From Marchantia polymorpha subsp. ruderalis (lineage: Eukaryota > Streptophyta > Marchantiopsida > Marchantiales > Marchantiaceae), in assembly GCA_037833965.1 (NCBI GenBank), contig AP031356.1, positions 25,752,501 through 25,816,500 of the forward strand: 64,000 nucleotides of DNA. Direction: 5' to 3'. Shown in pieces: positions 11,803 to 30,864 of this stretch. The position numbers and the translations under genes were made by a program. Numbering within the stretch: the stretch's first letter is position 1; each line of letters starts with the position of its first letter. The notes beneath the pieces were generated by a model. That model saw only the letters and a list, made by a program, of their open reading frames with translations, searched no databases and was not told the origin of the DNA.

Positions 11803-14800
11803 GAGGCTTTGTTATACTTAGGACCTTTTATTTGAGCTAATTTAAGTCAAATTCATATTTTACATGGAGAGAGATTTTGGTAAGTCGAAAATACCTTCCA
11901 ACTTAGAGAAGGGTCTTCATATTTGTAGAATGTAGATGTGTAGGACTCAAAATGTACAGTGGAATGCACATTGAGTAGCCCGTTCCCACTGAAGAGATAT
12001 GCATATGATGCTCTGAAGGTAAACCTTCCCGTTTATGAGTATAGAATCCTCATATGGCGACAGAGAAAGTGTGTTCTCAAGAACAAGAATTCCATTTTGC
12101 TGCAACGAGATATTTATACTTTGTTCAGGAATGCCGCATATCACATGTAGGTACTAACAAGAAGCTCTCAGAGTTCCGTCTGTAAGCGTCTTAACAGTAC
12201 ATAAAGTTAAACGTCTGGGTTACCTTGGGGTGACAATCTTATGGCGTCATGGAAGTAAAATCTGTCATTGTTAACCAGGATTTAACGAAGTTACTGTTGT
12301 CCTGCCAAGGGTTTATACAAGTTCATTGAATTAGAAAGAGATTTTAGACACAACGGATTTGTCGGGACCGCTAGTATACTCCATGGGATGATCGCCTGCA
12401 TCCCGTAGAGTATATCAGCTGCTGCTACGCTTTCAAGTCGTTCAAAATTACCAGCATATGTCGCATGTATTTCGGTTCTATTCTGGTGCAATGGTTACGT
12501 CTAAGAAATCAGTTGTTGAGCTCAGGCATGCTTTCCAATTCTGGGTAGTTTATGGGAAATTGTGGATGATATTTCAGGTGATTTATTTGTCAGCATATTT
12601 CGCTATATTGGAATTGACGATCTCTCGACGCTGGTGATGTATAACATGCACAGATTGGACGGAATAGTAGTATGACGGATATTCAGAAACTGAACATTGG
12701 CAGAACCTCTATATTCTGTACGTACGTGCACATGCTGGTAGGCTACAAAGTCGCGCCTGTTACAACAAAGTCGAGACAGTTTATTCCATGAACAGAAAGA
12801 GTGCCAAATTTTGTCAAGGAAGTATACGATGGAAAATTAGGATCCATTATGTTATTTTTTCTCCTAATCTTCGAAACCGTCTTACTCGAAGCAGTTCTTC
12901 AAGGTTGGTCGTTGTCACTGGACGCGGCTAAAGTTCAACTTCGGAAAAGTGTGGTCATCTTTCTCAGTCACAAGCCGAGCATGATGTTGAGATATCTAGC
13001 ATCTTCCACGTTGTGTAGCAGTGGGTACTAAAGTGCTGTATAATATGATGATGAAATGCATGTCTAGCATATAAGAATGATTGCCTCGTGTTGAGTCCAA
13101 TTTCTGTCATGGAAGTTAGAATTTCGATCGATTATCCAAAGCAGCGCACTTTTGAGCCATATTTACCGCAACGTTTACTGTACCGTGTATAGTTTCTTCC
13201 AGGGTGTAATATATAAGGATTTCTTGGCTAAACTCCGAAATGTCGAATTGATTTTGTACACGGGTAACTTCTCACTACAAGATATCTCCTCACTCAGTTA
13301 TAGGTCTTCTTTTTCTTCATAGACCACCCCTCTTCTTCTTCTACTACTCACAACTCATACCGTCTTCCGTACAGTAAAGCACACAGATGTCAATGAGTGC
13401 CGTTTCGTCATATCATACTTCTTATCTGGGATATCTTTGCTTTACTGTACAGATACAGCCACTTATTGAATCTAACTAGTAACGTGGCGCGTCACGTAGA
13501 TTAGAAGAGATGGCAGCCAATGAAGCTCAGCAGTTGTTGGTCGAAGTGAGATTTAGAATCATTAATCATTACTAAAATTTGGTATTGGATCCAAGATAAA
13601 AAAGGGAAACGTGGAGGCTCGTCGTAGCTAGTCAAAACGTGGTAGGATTACGCAAGTTCTTCGTCAGTCAGCAGTACAGAGTAGAAGTCTGCCTCTCCCA
13701 CTCTGCTCAGCCCGCGACCAGAAATACAGTTTACAAGAACGTTAGAAATTTCTGTAGACTGTGCCATTCCAAGTGTGGAATCTTAGCACGCAACGAGTAC
13801 ATGTCCCGTCTCGACTCGAAACATGCGATCCTCTTCTCTTTCTGCTCAAGAACGGCATACGGCCAATTCACAAATCGCATCACGAGTCGGGCAATGCAGA
13901 GTCCGCAATGTACCTCAGGAAGAGCACCTACTGCGACTTAACTCTTTGGGCCAAACCTCCAGTTACCACTGAGAGTACTATGATAGTTGTCTGTTGGTAA
14001 ATTCTGCAGCTCTTCCAGAGTGACGTCTGATGTGGGTTGAGTTGGAGTAATGATCACAAGTCCTCTGTGGACATGTAGAGTTGAGCAGGTATAGTTGTTC
14101 CATGAGTGAAGGTGTCCGATCAATCCACTCCCCATGACCGCTCTCGTGAGCAAACCCAACGCAGGCAACATACTGTTTAGCCATCCTTTGCATCCAACCT
14201 GACAGGCAGCCAAATAAGTAAACCAGACCCAGACCACAGTCGCATGTGTGAATACTCTAGAGTCAAGATTAAATCTACTTAAGTCACTTCGCTCTAATAA
14301 CTTTTTGATTTCCATGCACTCAAGGCAATAAACCAACAGATAACAGCATTGTTCGATACTTCCTTCTGTCAAGTCCATGATTAGACATCTCTCTGAATCC
14401 ACCGCAGTACTGTACTCACGAAACTTTAGGTTCAGAAGGCATAAGGTAAGTTAGTAATGACCTCCATCTGCTCCCAGACAGCTATCTTTAGAAGGGTGAC
14501 AAAGGTCCGACGGTAAGTTGTTCCTAGCATATGGATAGCTGAAAGCTTCGGCCAAATTACCAAAGTTGACGGACGGTGCCAGTATGCACCAGGACACAAC
14601 GACTGTAAGCGACACGACCAACATTCAATGCCATCAAGTTCAAGAGCGAGAAACAAAAGCTTAAAGGTAGTATGACATGCATTTGATCTTTCAAACAAGA
14701 GAATGATAATCGCTTTTTATTTGATTCAAGAGTTAAGTAAATAAAATTAGAAAAAAGGGGAAAGTTTTAAATGAAATACATTAAAAAAGGAGGAGGCAAC

Positions 14801-15321
14801 TAAGAAAATCAAGCATGTACATATCTGAAATTCAACCTCTAGGAGGCACTAGTTGTCAAACTGTGTCCGGCCATGGCGTTTTTAGTAGCCCGGATGTTGG
14901 TCTGGAACTGCCGCAAGACCCCCGGTCACGTGACCGACGTCCATGCGCAGGGACAGAAGACGGAGAAGACCTAATGGACGTTCGTATGACCGTGTCCGTC
15001 GCTCCGTCTCCGTCCGACGACGGGTGCGGTGCACCTCGTTGGCGGCTGCAGCAGCTGGTGCTCCTCAAGACCTGGAGAGCGGAAAAATTCCTTCTTTTGC
15101 CTCCTCGTGAGGCCCGAACAGCTCTGCTCAAATTTCAGCGGAGTCGTGAGATTTCAATCGATGAGCCTCGTGTTTTCACGAGCCTTGATCGTCGCACTTC
15201 TGAAGGAAGTGGTTTAGGAAGTGTACCACATTGCCATTCGCTGGAAATCTCGAATCCTGACAGCGGAGACTGCGGATTCTAGACGCAGTAGGGTTCGTGA
15301 ATTTTGGGGAATTTTCAAATT
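11803..15321. other. Intergenic between reticulon-like gene and helicase
   Basis: About 3.5 kb. The left part should hold the 3' UTR of the reticulon-like gene and the right part, from about 14800, the promoter and leader of the helicase. A - strand frame of 154 codons at 13938-14402 is the longest; it has no recognisable domain and is not called. No RNA gene or repeat seen. Confidence 0.5.
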
Positions 15322-19200
<3,879 letters not shown>

Positions 19201-22200
19201 ATTAGATGTGCTCTCGAGTCGAGGTTCTCGGTCGCTGTATTTAGTCAGTGCAATTGTTTTTAGCGAGATCTGTTAACCCCTCGCAACAGATCCTAGCTCG
19301 ACCCAGGGGATCCTTGCCTACGATCTTTTATTCAACTGTAGAGCGAGGGTGAACTTTGGCTGGCTAGACATCATCTGCTTTAGTGCGATCGAGACAGTTG
19401 AGGTTGCTGGCAGGTGGAATGGGGATTATTCCAGCATGTCCTCTACCTGACGCACTTCTCAAAATGCCTTCTTTCCAAGTGGGGGAAATCTTTTAGCCTG
19501 TCCATTGCTAGCTGAGTTTCATATAAATTAACCCCCGAAGTTTTGCCATTTGCCAGATTCAGCTGCTAGCTGTCATTCATGTCATCCGTGGCTGGTGTTG
19601 TAGCTCAATATGACGTAAAATTGTACACTTAACCAAAGATCCTGATCGAGCGAGATCAGGATACTTAATGAGAGAAATATATATGCGAAGATTTGAGGCT
19701 TTCCTGCCTATACTTGATCAAGTTATCTCCTATCGTGTGGTTGTTATGTAATATTGTGCTCTTCATTCTCTTACTCATTTCATGCCAGGTAACGTCTGCG
19801 ACAAGGAGCCTAGTGTGCTCCTGTTGGTCACATGCGGAATTTGTTATTGATCTATTGTTTGGGTATTTTTGACCCCGTGGGTTACAAAGAATCTTGATGT
19901 CTATCGTTACATATTATAGGAGGTAACTCTCACCTCGGAACTATTTGGTAGACGATACTTAATGTCCATCTACATTGTCAATGACACGTCATGAACCATG
20001 TGATTCACTTACTTATAGAAGCTTCAGTGGGTGCTTTGGTCTCGTTCTGTTTCTCGTAAGCTACGTCGTCGTTCTTCGCCTAAGTATCTATCAAGAGATG
20101 ACAACCGATTCCGAAGGATTCGCGGCCACATCAAATCCACTCACTGCACATATTCTACGTCACATGTGACTAAGTACCTTCCATGTGCTGCGAAATTGAC
20201 GCAACAGCTCTCTTTGGCAAAGTGGATTGTTTGCCACAGAAGCCGCTATTACCAAGAAAAACAACTAGATGTAGTGGCCAAAGCCCCGAGTCTGAATTCT
20301 GCGTGACCTTTAAAACATCTGTAGTCAAGTGCTCTGCATGAAAACGGAAGTGGAGGGAAAAAAGTCTGCCCAAGTCTGAAGATTACAACGAGAATCGTAA
20401 AAGTTTGAGTCTCGGAAGCAAGGACACATTCAATTTCGATTGCGAGCCATTCAAGCAACGAAGAGCTCTTGCTTTCACTTTAGAAGGAAAGAGGCAAGGA
20501 AACATATGGTTTGGGATAGTGAAGCCGAGAGAAGGGTCTGACAGTTATGTCTGCAAGATTTATCGGACCTTTCTGGACTGTCTTACATGTGGGGGAACGA
20601 GTATGTGACGCTCATTTGGCTTGCTTCTGACATCTCTCGCTCGTGCAGGCATATTTTGCTTACGTGAGGTCTACGAGACCATAACCTTAGCACCTACTCA
20701 GACAATCACGTCAGTCACATCTTCAAACCCCAGTTGTGCACTACTCTCCCTGTGCTAGTGTGGAGGTTTTGTGTTTATCTTGAACTTCTATAATTGTTAT
20801 TGTCTTACTGTTTCACTCATCCATTGTTAACATTTCATGTAAAGTGTCCACATGGATACAAATAATGGGAATACAAGAAGTTTAACAAATGATGAAAAAA
20901 GAAGTAGATATAGGGGCTAGATCCTTTATAATCTAGTCATTATATATTTTTCTCGCATCATGATTGAAAAATATGTAAAAGACATAATAAATTATTATGA
21001 ATAGATCATTAGATAATTTCTCAACTATTTTCTAAGCATAAAGCAAAGAAAACTATCTCATGAATTTAAAATTTTTATAATTGAAATTAAGTATTATGAT
21101 TGCATTTACAAAGAGCTGGACCACTTTAGCTAGTTATTTCTGGTCTAGTCTAGTATCATTGAGTTGTATACTTATGGGGTTTTCTTGTCTTTTTGCCTAT
21201 ACATGTTTAAACCATGATATATACACAAATTGTCAATTAATTTATAGAACACTTGAGACAATTAGTGCAATTAACGAATTATGTATCGACATTGAGAGGA
21301 AATGGTGATTCGCGATATGCATCCAGCCCATTATATTAAGTATGGGAGTGTAACACTTTAACTCTCTCCTATCCCATTCATTTGCTCCCAAATACGTTGA
21401 GTTGCAAATATTATTACCTTCTAAGGGTGTAGAAACATATAAGAATAGTAGTTTTCATAAGAACGTGAAGAAGTACAAGAAAGATGTCATGTCCATATGT
21501 GTTGTGAATAGTTGATATTGGATTAGGGTTAAATCCAATTGAGTTAACCTTGAGTTAGTGTCCACTTTGGTTAGAAAGTATGGTCGCATGTAGACTCGAG
21601 GAACGGTTAGTTCTTCGAGTTGAACTTTTTACGTGGGTAGTAACTTTCAGTATATCAGTTGTGGTGTTTTATTAACTTTGGTTTGAATTCTTCGAGTTGT
21701 GGAGTGTACTTAGGTTGACTTTTATGTGAAGTTTCATGTTTTATACTAATGAGGTTGTCACAAAATATTCGCTCGAAAAATTTATGATACGTTTATATAT
21801 GTGTACGCTCTTGTTCCCTGAATGTGTGTGTGAGTATGGCATGTCGATATATGTTTATAGCAATTTATGTCGTATGACAATAAATACTCGCATGAACTGT
21901 GACCGTGGATCTTACTCATTTTCACGGTTGTGTGTTCCAACAATTTGAGTAAGAATGGAAATGGGATGAATGAGGCCTTCCGGTTGGCCAAGGAGTTAGT
22001 TAATACCATTGAAGTCGAATTATTGTATCTTCATTTGACATTGTCTAGACTTAAGACATGAGAGAAATTGCTTAAGTGCTTGAAAGTGGAGTTAAATGGA
22101 TAACAAAAGCTTTGGAAATACACTATGAAGTGAACAATACCAAAGAAATACCAGAGGCTAGGTTTCATTCGTATGTTGATGAGATATATCTCACTATATT

Positions 22201-24726
22201 GAGTATATCACGCTTATCAAACTCAATATGTATTAAATTAATAGTAGCATAGAAAGTCACATCACATAAAATGATTTTACTGATATGTGAAATTCTGGAA
22301 AATACTTTCTTCTAAAGAAATAAAACCGCGTTGTCTAATATAAAAGTAAAGTAAAATTACAATTTTAAATTATTTTTTTGTATTATCAGAATGTCACGAA
22401 TATTAAATTTTTCTACAATCCCTCAGATCCATTAACATGTATGTAGATGTCACATATACACGTCATGATATTTTTAACCGAGTACGACATCCGACTTGGA
22501 AAAACATGACCGAGATCGGCCGAACATATTATTTCCATGCCCCTTGGTATGATTGATTGAATAATTTCAATAAGCAACTCAAAGTTTGAACCAGCAGAAG
22601 AAGGAATAAATATATGCTAAGGAGTGTGTCTTGTACTGATCGAGAGGGAATGGCCTATTGCATTCATATAGGTTGGACTCAGAGAGAGTCGACGGTATGT
22701 TGATGTGTTTGTCAGCATATGATGAAGGGGAGCCAAGTGTTACAGCAAAAAGGACGGTAAGACCCCGGTCAAGTTGGGGAGAGCCTTCTTGCATGGCATC
22801 TTGAACTTACCTTTTGTACTTGTGTAGGTTGCTGTGTCACTGCTCTGCACATCTTTGACCTTTGGGTCCCACCCTGCAACACATGGAGAGAAAACGTTAC
22901 AGTGAGGCTTGTCCGAGACTCGGTGGAACGGGGCATCAAGGATCTAAGCCCGAAGGCATGGTGTTGGTCGACTAAGGAAAGTGCTTTGGACGTTACACTT
23001 GAGCTCCTTAAGAAATGTAGCCAATCCATCTCTCTTCTGCAGCTATCCTATCCATACATAAAGCCTAATGCGTGCAAAGTATCGAGACAATGTTCGTAGT
23101 AATGTTGTGAATTACGTTGGGTCCCACAATTTGCAAGGGGAAGCATGTTCCATGCACTGTGTTTGGACGAGCTAAGCTTCTTAGATCCATCTTCCCGAGC
23201 GATGATGGCTCGAGCAAGCGCCTTCGAGTGAGGTCATAGTTCGTGATTTTCTTCTCGAGATCTACAAGGTTGGACTTAATGTTATGTCCATTATTACTGC
23301 AGCTGCACTGCAACGTAGTACTGCTCGCATGTAATGTCGTATTTTTCTGAATGAACTTTCATAGAATCTAGTCTAGAAAGCTGCTGATCTCAGTTTATGC
23401 AGCGAAGGGACCTTGTCACCTACCGTAGCCTGTTCCCTCCTTTCGGCATTTGGTCTTCTTCCTTTGCAGAGAGGTGAAGGAACCCGTGCATGACAGTGAC
23501 CTGTTACGAGAGTCTATCTCGTGAAGTACGCTTACGCGCTTCCAAAATGATAGGTTCCGAGAGCCACGGCAGAAAATAAAAGTTAAAATCTGAGGACGGT
23601 TTCTCTCAAATGATTTGCTCCGCGGGAGAAGTCTTCTCCTCTAAGATTTGCACGAATGTGCTGGAAGTTCACACGTATGAGCTTCCAGATTCAGTAGATC
23701 ACAATCATGTGAACGACGTAGACTTTGGATCGGAATCATGTTGCACCATGTGGAACGCCGACGATAACATAAAGAAAAGGTTTATTTTGCTCATCTTTTT
23801 CCTAAGCCTTGCAGACTGCAGAACTCCCATCCAGGGACAAAAGCATGCAGAGAATGAAAGAGATTTTTGGCCTTAACGACTACAAAAGCTGTAAAGTAAA
23901 ACCATTTATTGCTCCATTGTCTCAGGGCAAGTATCGCATCAAACTCACAAGAGAATTTACCATAATTCATAGCAAACACTTCTACTGAGTCTACAGTAGT
24001 TACTAAGGACTGGTAGAGGCAAATCAGGTTTAATCTACATGCTATCATTCTAAGACCCATTCACTAACTTGGAAGCTAACACAATACTTCAGCTCGAGGG
24101 TCTTGGACTTTGAACCAGCTTCAGAAATGGACGCACGGATTCGTACCCGGTGTCCGACACCTCGGAAGACAAGTTGCGTAATGGGAAAAAACGTCTCACT
24201 CGGAACTCGAACACGAGGCGGTCTATCAGAAAAACATCTCGAGATATTTATATATATATGTTCACGGGGCTCGAAAGGTTGCAAAAGATGCAGAGCTAAG
24301 AGCTAAAATGGCTGATTGGAAATGAAATTGATGTGATGTTACTTTGATTTGTACTCGCGGTTCAAATGTCGGCAGTCGGGTCCCGGTGCATCTTTCTCTA
24401 TCATTATTGCTTCCACTTGGCTCCCTTTCTCTCCCATTTTTCTCTTTCCGCTTTGGAGTGACTGAGTTTTCGTCATCGATCCCCTACAACTTGAAAGTGC
24501 ATTTCTGCACCTCTGAAATGTCTTGAATAAACGCAACCAACTAAGGCGTGTCTCATTATCGCTCCCAAGTGGTCCACTTGTCTTCACACTAGGAACGTAC
24601 TCCTTTAAGCTTGGAATCTCAAGGGGGAGACCAATTCAAGCCTTCATACTTCTTTGAACATTTTGCAGAACTTTGCCGTGTCTCTGATGGCGAATAGAAC
24701 TGATACATAATGACCGAGTGCCCATA

Positions 24727-24780
24727 GCTATAAACAACTATAACTAGCTATAACTAAAACTATATGACTATAAACAACTC
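24727..24780. repeat. Degenerate CTATAA-type minisatellite
   Basis: The words CTATAAACAACTATAACTAG and CTATAACTAAAACTATATGA alternate here, giving about six imperfect copies of an 8-13 nt unit. It is low-complexity sequence with no clear function. Confidence 0.6.
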
Positions 24781-27700
24781 GCAGTAAAACCATGTCATGA
24801 CATGCCATATTTGCTGCATAGGCCACATTCAAACTGTAGCTAATACCCTCCACACTCTGGACCATCAGAATGGGAATTTTCATAAAGCGGTCAGCTTTCA
24901 TGATCTATCTGAAACGAACTTTTGTAGGCACAAAGATCTTCCCTTTATTGGTCAGGTCGAAACGAATGATCCGTAGTGTGAATGAATGACGAGTAATGGA
25001 CAAAGAGTTCAAAAAGTGATGGAATGGGGCTTTGGATCACAACAGAAATGTTGTTTCCTCGAAGTGAGAAAAGCCAAGTGAATCTGTAAAAGTGAGGGCA
25101 AGAACGGAATTTACATCTCGCCTAAACAAGTATCTGAGTTTGAGAATATGTCATAAAGATAATCCACATGTCGTACAAAGATCATGAATGCAGGAGGTGA
25201 ATAAAAAGTGAAGCCGATATTTCGAATCAAAGTCATTAATATTTTCCAATCCAATAAAGTGGGAAACTGCAGATTTCAACTTGCAGATAAATCTAAGCAA
25301 GTTTTGTATGTCAAACAGAATATTTTTTCAACTGAAAAGAGTGTCGTCGGCCCACTGGCCAAAGGATTTTTCGTGTGGCATAAAATCAGGAATGTTCCTC
25401 CCTCAAAATCTTGTTATGAATCTAAAGGCTTGAAAACTTCCAAAAGGATCCGCAAAAAAGAGTAACTTCGTTAGAAATAAGTACGAAATACAAAAAATAA
25501 ATAAAAGAAAGATGTTTATAATTTAGACGGATCTTTTCGTATGTGAACAACCAAAGCGACCTGCTGAATGGATCGGACGGAAAGACACAAAGCGTGATTC
25601 CACATCGTTGTCTGCTTTAAGAGTGACTCGGTATCAGATAGAGAACCTTCGTGCAAATCAGCTTGCACACGTTCTCCACATTCAAAGCCGTTCTGATCAA
25701 TTCTTTTGTTATTCGGTAACACGTCTTTTCATTGAAATGTCGTTCTTCCTAGTGGGAGAGAGGGAGGGTATGCTAACACAAATGGTGCTCAGTTTAAAGC
25801 CAGATTAGAAGTGATATTAGAGTCATGGTCGTGTCTGATCTGATGTTCATGGCGTAATATGGTTAGGCAGCCAGCGAACACGCAACTACACTCCGTAACA
25901 AGGAGCACCTCAAATCAGGTTGACGCAACATCGTCTTGTTTATATTCTATTTGAAGGACTCAGTTATAATCGAAGACGTTGTAAGGAGATATCTCTCACT
26001 GCCTCGAGATACTGAACGCTTATCTTGAATCTGCCTCGCTGTAGCTTTCAACAACTTTCATTATAAATCATGTGTATTTTTTGAGCATCTTAAACTGTTG
26101 GTCAGGAACTAAAGTTGGCCCTAAATAGGAGAAATGACACGTGATCATGTTCTCTTTCCTAGATGTAAAAGCCGAAATAATACTTTTCATTTAGCGCCAT
26201 ATTTATTCATTTCGCCACAGTCATCATTCTGCATATCTTCCTTCTCAACGAATCGGTAGCATTTCTCGTCTAGAAATAGGTTATGAGGTACAAGTTAGGG
26301 TTTTCGCTTCTTGGTATCATAGCCTGTGTGGAATATGCAGTTACTTTTTTTGGGGAGGCTGATTGATCTGACAAGAAATAATTTGTTCTCATTCTAGTGG
26401 GCATGGTGCGTTTTCCATCCACTGAATGTGAATGAGTGAGCTGGGTTCTGATGACCTCGGCATGCTTGCTTTCGTCCTGTTGCACAAATGCATGCATGTA
26501 CAAATTGGAGATCGACGTCCATCGAGTACCGCCACCCCCAGCTAATCCGAAATCAAAAGAATTGTGGCTTTTTTTATTGCACCCAAGCCTGCAGGGGTGA
26601 TGAGGTTTGCCCTCCTAAACCCGAGTAGTAGACAACGGCCTATCCATGAGAGATACGTAAAACATTAAGTGCTTTTGAAGAGACATGTCATGCCTGCCGT
26701 TCAGCTCTGACCCTTGAGGATTGTAGGGTTGTCGAGAAACGACATGAACTGATTTTAGTACCAGAAAGTGCATAGATGTGAAATTTGGAATTTGCATACC
26801 CCACTCTGCATCAGGGACACACTCCACAAGAATGCAAACGGTACAAAAGTCTCCAGAGATATGGCAAAACACAGAAGTCAAGAAATTCTTTTGTATCAGA
26901 GTTTGTTACTAAACTTTAGACAAACGTTTTCAAACAGACACACATTCTTTCTGTTAAATGAGGGATCTGAAGTTTGACTTTTCTACATACAGCTCCATGT
27001 AATCTTCATTCAGGTGAACAGTGGTACCGCAGCTCTGAATTGATGGAATAGAAACCTGTGACCGGGTCCTGAGCTTTCATATTCTCCCATTTCCAGGTGC
27101 ACACAGCGTAATGAGTGTCAACTTTGTGTTGGTCAGGTGCTCGTCTAAAAGTCTAGAATGTTTGTCATTTTGAAGATTTCTCCGTGACAATAAAGCATGC
27201 TTCGGACGCATTCACAAAAGAGTGCTTGGCCCCTAGCTTGCACTTCGAACCGCCCAGCACGGTCCCAGGGAGGCTGACAGAGTTAATCCTTTATACTCTG
27301 GACTGAGCAGACACTTTTAGAGCACTTGACCCAGTTAGCCCAAATGCATGGAGTTGTACAGAGTCAGTGCACCTTGCATATTCCTCACTACAAGCGGTTC
27401 TGGCCATCGCATATTATTTTTGGGAGTCGTGGAAAAGCGCCTGCCGTGGTAAGAGTTGGTCATCGACTAGCTACCGTGACCTTATTTGCATTATCAGTGT
27501 TTGACCCTACGCGTCCACTGTTTCCAGCGAATCCAGTCTTCAACAAAGCTTTCAACTTTTCTCAAGTTCCGAGAGCGAGTACCCACATGCTCCTTTCTCG
27601 CCCACTACAAAACTCCCATCTCGAGAAGCAGGTGCCAAAAGCAGAACTGGTGAATTGTTGCCTGTGGAATGTTCTATCCTTCACTTTTTTGAAGTTTGTT

Positions 27701-30700
27701 CTGATTTTTTTTATTCAATTTGAGATCGATGTTTCCATTCCCAGGCTTGTTGTTTTAGACGGCGCGCACCAGGATAACCTAATATCACGCCACACTACCC
27801 CAAATGTCCTCTCCTTTACCTAAGACTTTGATTTGATTTAAAAAAATCCTTCGCACATGCATGAACTTCTTCCTTCGTTCTTCTTCAGATTTTTTGGTTT
27901 TGACGGTTCGACACATCGTACTATCCTCCTCATCTGTACGAATATGTTGAACTGGACTTCCCAGAATATGAAAGTACCTCCTTGCACATTGTTTGCTAAG
28001 TGCATCTCCCGGATAGGTGCAAGACCAAATATACTCTGGCTGAAAAGTGCAAGATACAAGCGCAATTATTCTCCGTGCCCCAGTCCTTTCCATGTTTTCT
28101 TTAGAAATATCAATTAAGGAATAAATATTCTACGAGTGCAAGCTGCAATCAGTAAATTGAACACAGTTCAGCCGAAAGTGTCTTAGATCTATGACCGTCC
28201 TCTGTACCATTTTTCAATGCGATTTCAGGTCTATACATATAATTGTTATCATGATTCATCTTTGAAAAATAAGATAAAGTTTACATGAAATGCTTATTTT
28301 ACAATTTCAGTTAGTTTAATAGCAGAAATAGGTAATTTCTATCCTGTCACTGTAAGATTATGGAAAGGTGAACACTAGGTGAAATCATGTTTACGTAGAG
28401 TATACATAAAGTGTGCGCATCGATTTCACATGTTTAGCTAAATTATAAATAATCTCACTGAAAGGCTAGTATCAAAGACTGATGCTCTCGAGTGTACGAG
28501 GTGATTAGCATGGGAGCATCAACGATCCATCGAACTGCGGAACTGAATCGTCGAGTCCAACAAACTCAATATGCTCTACTGCTTTGGATTTGTAAAGCAG
28601 GCTTCTCGAAGGTATATTCTCACGCTGTATGCTGCTTCAGTACTACTATCTATCATGAGCCTGAGCAATTGTTGTGTGAGCATCCAGTGATAAGCTTTGT
28701 ACTTGCCTTTCTAACCAGGTCTCTTCTGCCAATAGGAGTCGCCCCCATGTGTACTCGATCTACTGGAGATGTAGACATATTTAAATTAATCGAAGATCAG
28801 AACAAGTTCGGTACGTCGCCCACCTTCGAGTACACTGGACACTTGGAAAATCCTCGTCCTACAGAACGGCATTCTATTATAGCTTTGCGGTAGGACTAAT
28901 GGCTTGACATCGACTTTATGATTTGGTCCGTTTAAACTACGTTTGGGCAAATGCGTCGATGACAAATGTTAGAGCAATGACTGTTTATCGTTTGAAATAT
29001 CCTCTTCTGACAAAGACAGCTGGGTGTTGTTGTTATGATTTTCGACCTAGAGAGACCTTATTGTATTCCTGCTAATTGCTAAACAAATCCGTCCTTTTCC
29101 ATTAAAAGTTGTAGCTGTTTCACTTTTGACTTCTTTACATCCCCCGGGATTTGAGCGCAAAATAATTTTCTACTCAAGATGGCGGCTTCACAAATTTGGG
29201 TTTAGCTTCCTGAAAGAGGCCAGTTTGTTTCAGGACCCATGAGAAGATAACAAAGAAAATTCCACTCTCATCATTATTGTTTTGGGATTTGTACATCGAA
29301 GCTGACAGTACGAACGAAAGATGCAAAACAACATGAAATGTCTTCTAAAGATGTATAGTCCAGAAATTTTCATATCTGATGAACTAGATACACGCATTTC
29401 AAATCACGTGGAGCAGTTGTGGATTTATCTCATTGCCCCGCAATTCAAATGAACGAAACTTCCACATTTTTCCGCTTTGCAAACGGCCAGCATCTGCCAT
29501 TTCACTTCATGCATAACACTTTACTTTTATAAACAGTCCAGAAAGGTATACTCAGGTGCAATAAAATAAGACATATTCTTCATTTCGCAACAAAAAGAGA
29601 AAAGTAGTCCATCGCTAGTTACTCATATAAAATGGAAGGCAACTAGTACGTAGTTTGAGGAATCATAGCTCCAAAAAGATATGTAGGGGATACAAAGTAG
29701 CAGCTCAAATTTTAGCATATGACTGCATCTAGATTCTGTCACAACATGTGTTGTTTAATTCTTAGGTGGACACAATAATGAGTAGATTGCTAGCGAGGGC
29801 TCGGCTTCACTTCCAAACTGACATATAGAAGTCGCATCTCTGTTTGTACTGGTGATTTTCAATCTTGTGTCATAAAGAAACAAAATTATCATCTCAATCT
29901 TGTTTGTTATCGCTGAGAATGTTAATTACTTGTTATGAGAGGAGTCATTTAGAAATGAACTCCTAACAACCTGGATCATGAAACGAAGGTGATGCAAGCT
30001 TGTAAGCGAGATGTCTTTGGGAAACCCTCGGTTTGACTCTAACATCCGGAAGGATTCCTCACTTGGACCAAGATTTATCACAAACACGGTTGGGAAAGTA
30101 GTGTTGGATATCAACATGCTTAACCTTCAAAAGAAGTCATATTGTATAACATGAGGATGTTATTTTCATTCCGAGCAACGTTGATGGTGTCTCTGCATCT
30201 GCTGTAATCCCCATCACTATATTCAGAATGTATGTATGTCTGGGGACATGTTTAATACTTCAAAAGAATATGATTCGGTCTGCTTCGTTTCGTATCGCAT
30301 ACTAATTATGAGAGAGTTTGACAAGGAAGTCCGACAACATTGTAGATTTCAGTCAAGATGGGGATTAGGATGTCGAGGCTGTGAGGACGGACAGCAGTGT
30401 TCCCATTATGACAATGCTGATGAAGCTGACCTACTGAGGTGAGCCAGAATCTGCACATTCCGATGATCCCAACCCTCCTTTCCTTTCTTGGCATTTTGTT
30501 TACGGAGGTACAAACTAATATAGCATAAGAGATGGTAAGACCCCATAACTTATAAATGGTCTAGGCCAAATAACATTATATTTTGAGTTGCGATGTTCTG
30601 TTATTTGGACCATATTGGATATTCATTTTTTCATGTTATTTATAGATCTTTGGAATTGGACATCCCAATCCAAGGATCTAAAAATAACACGAGAATACGG

Positions 30701-30843
30701 ACCTCTAAGCAATGAAATAAGCATCATGTAACATAATTACTTTTATGTATATTGATATCATAATTAATAACTACAATATTCTTTATAACCAGATACAAGT
30801 GAAATGTAACTCATTGCAAGACATACTAAATCTACTCTTGGGA

Positions 30844-30864
30844 AATATATATATATATATATAT
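30844..30864. repeat. (AT)n microsatellite
   Basis: A run of about 21 alternating A and T bases in intergenic DNA, flanked by GGAA and CCAG. Confidence 0.9.

Noticed and set aside
13938-14402. 154-codon - strand frame between reticulon and helicase genes
   Set aside because: No family, no clear neighbouring exons, and length is possible by chance at this composition.
26312-26324. TGGTATCATAGCC, close to a Copia-type primer binding site
   Set aside because: One mismatch only, but no LTR pair, no CA end directly before it and no gag or pol frame nearby.
27326-27823. 165-codon + strand frame
   Set aside because: It begins without an ATG and shows no domain or family-like blocks.
28492-28893. 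133-codon + strand frame with GASTIHRTAEL
   Set aside because: I considered a link to Alba-type nucleic-acid-binding proteins, but similarity is limited to a few residues and the rest does not fit.
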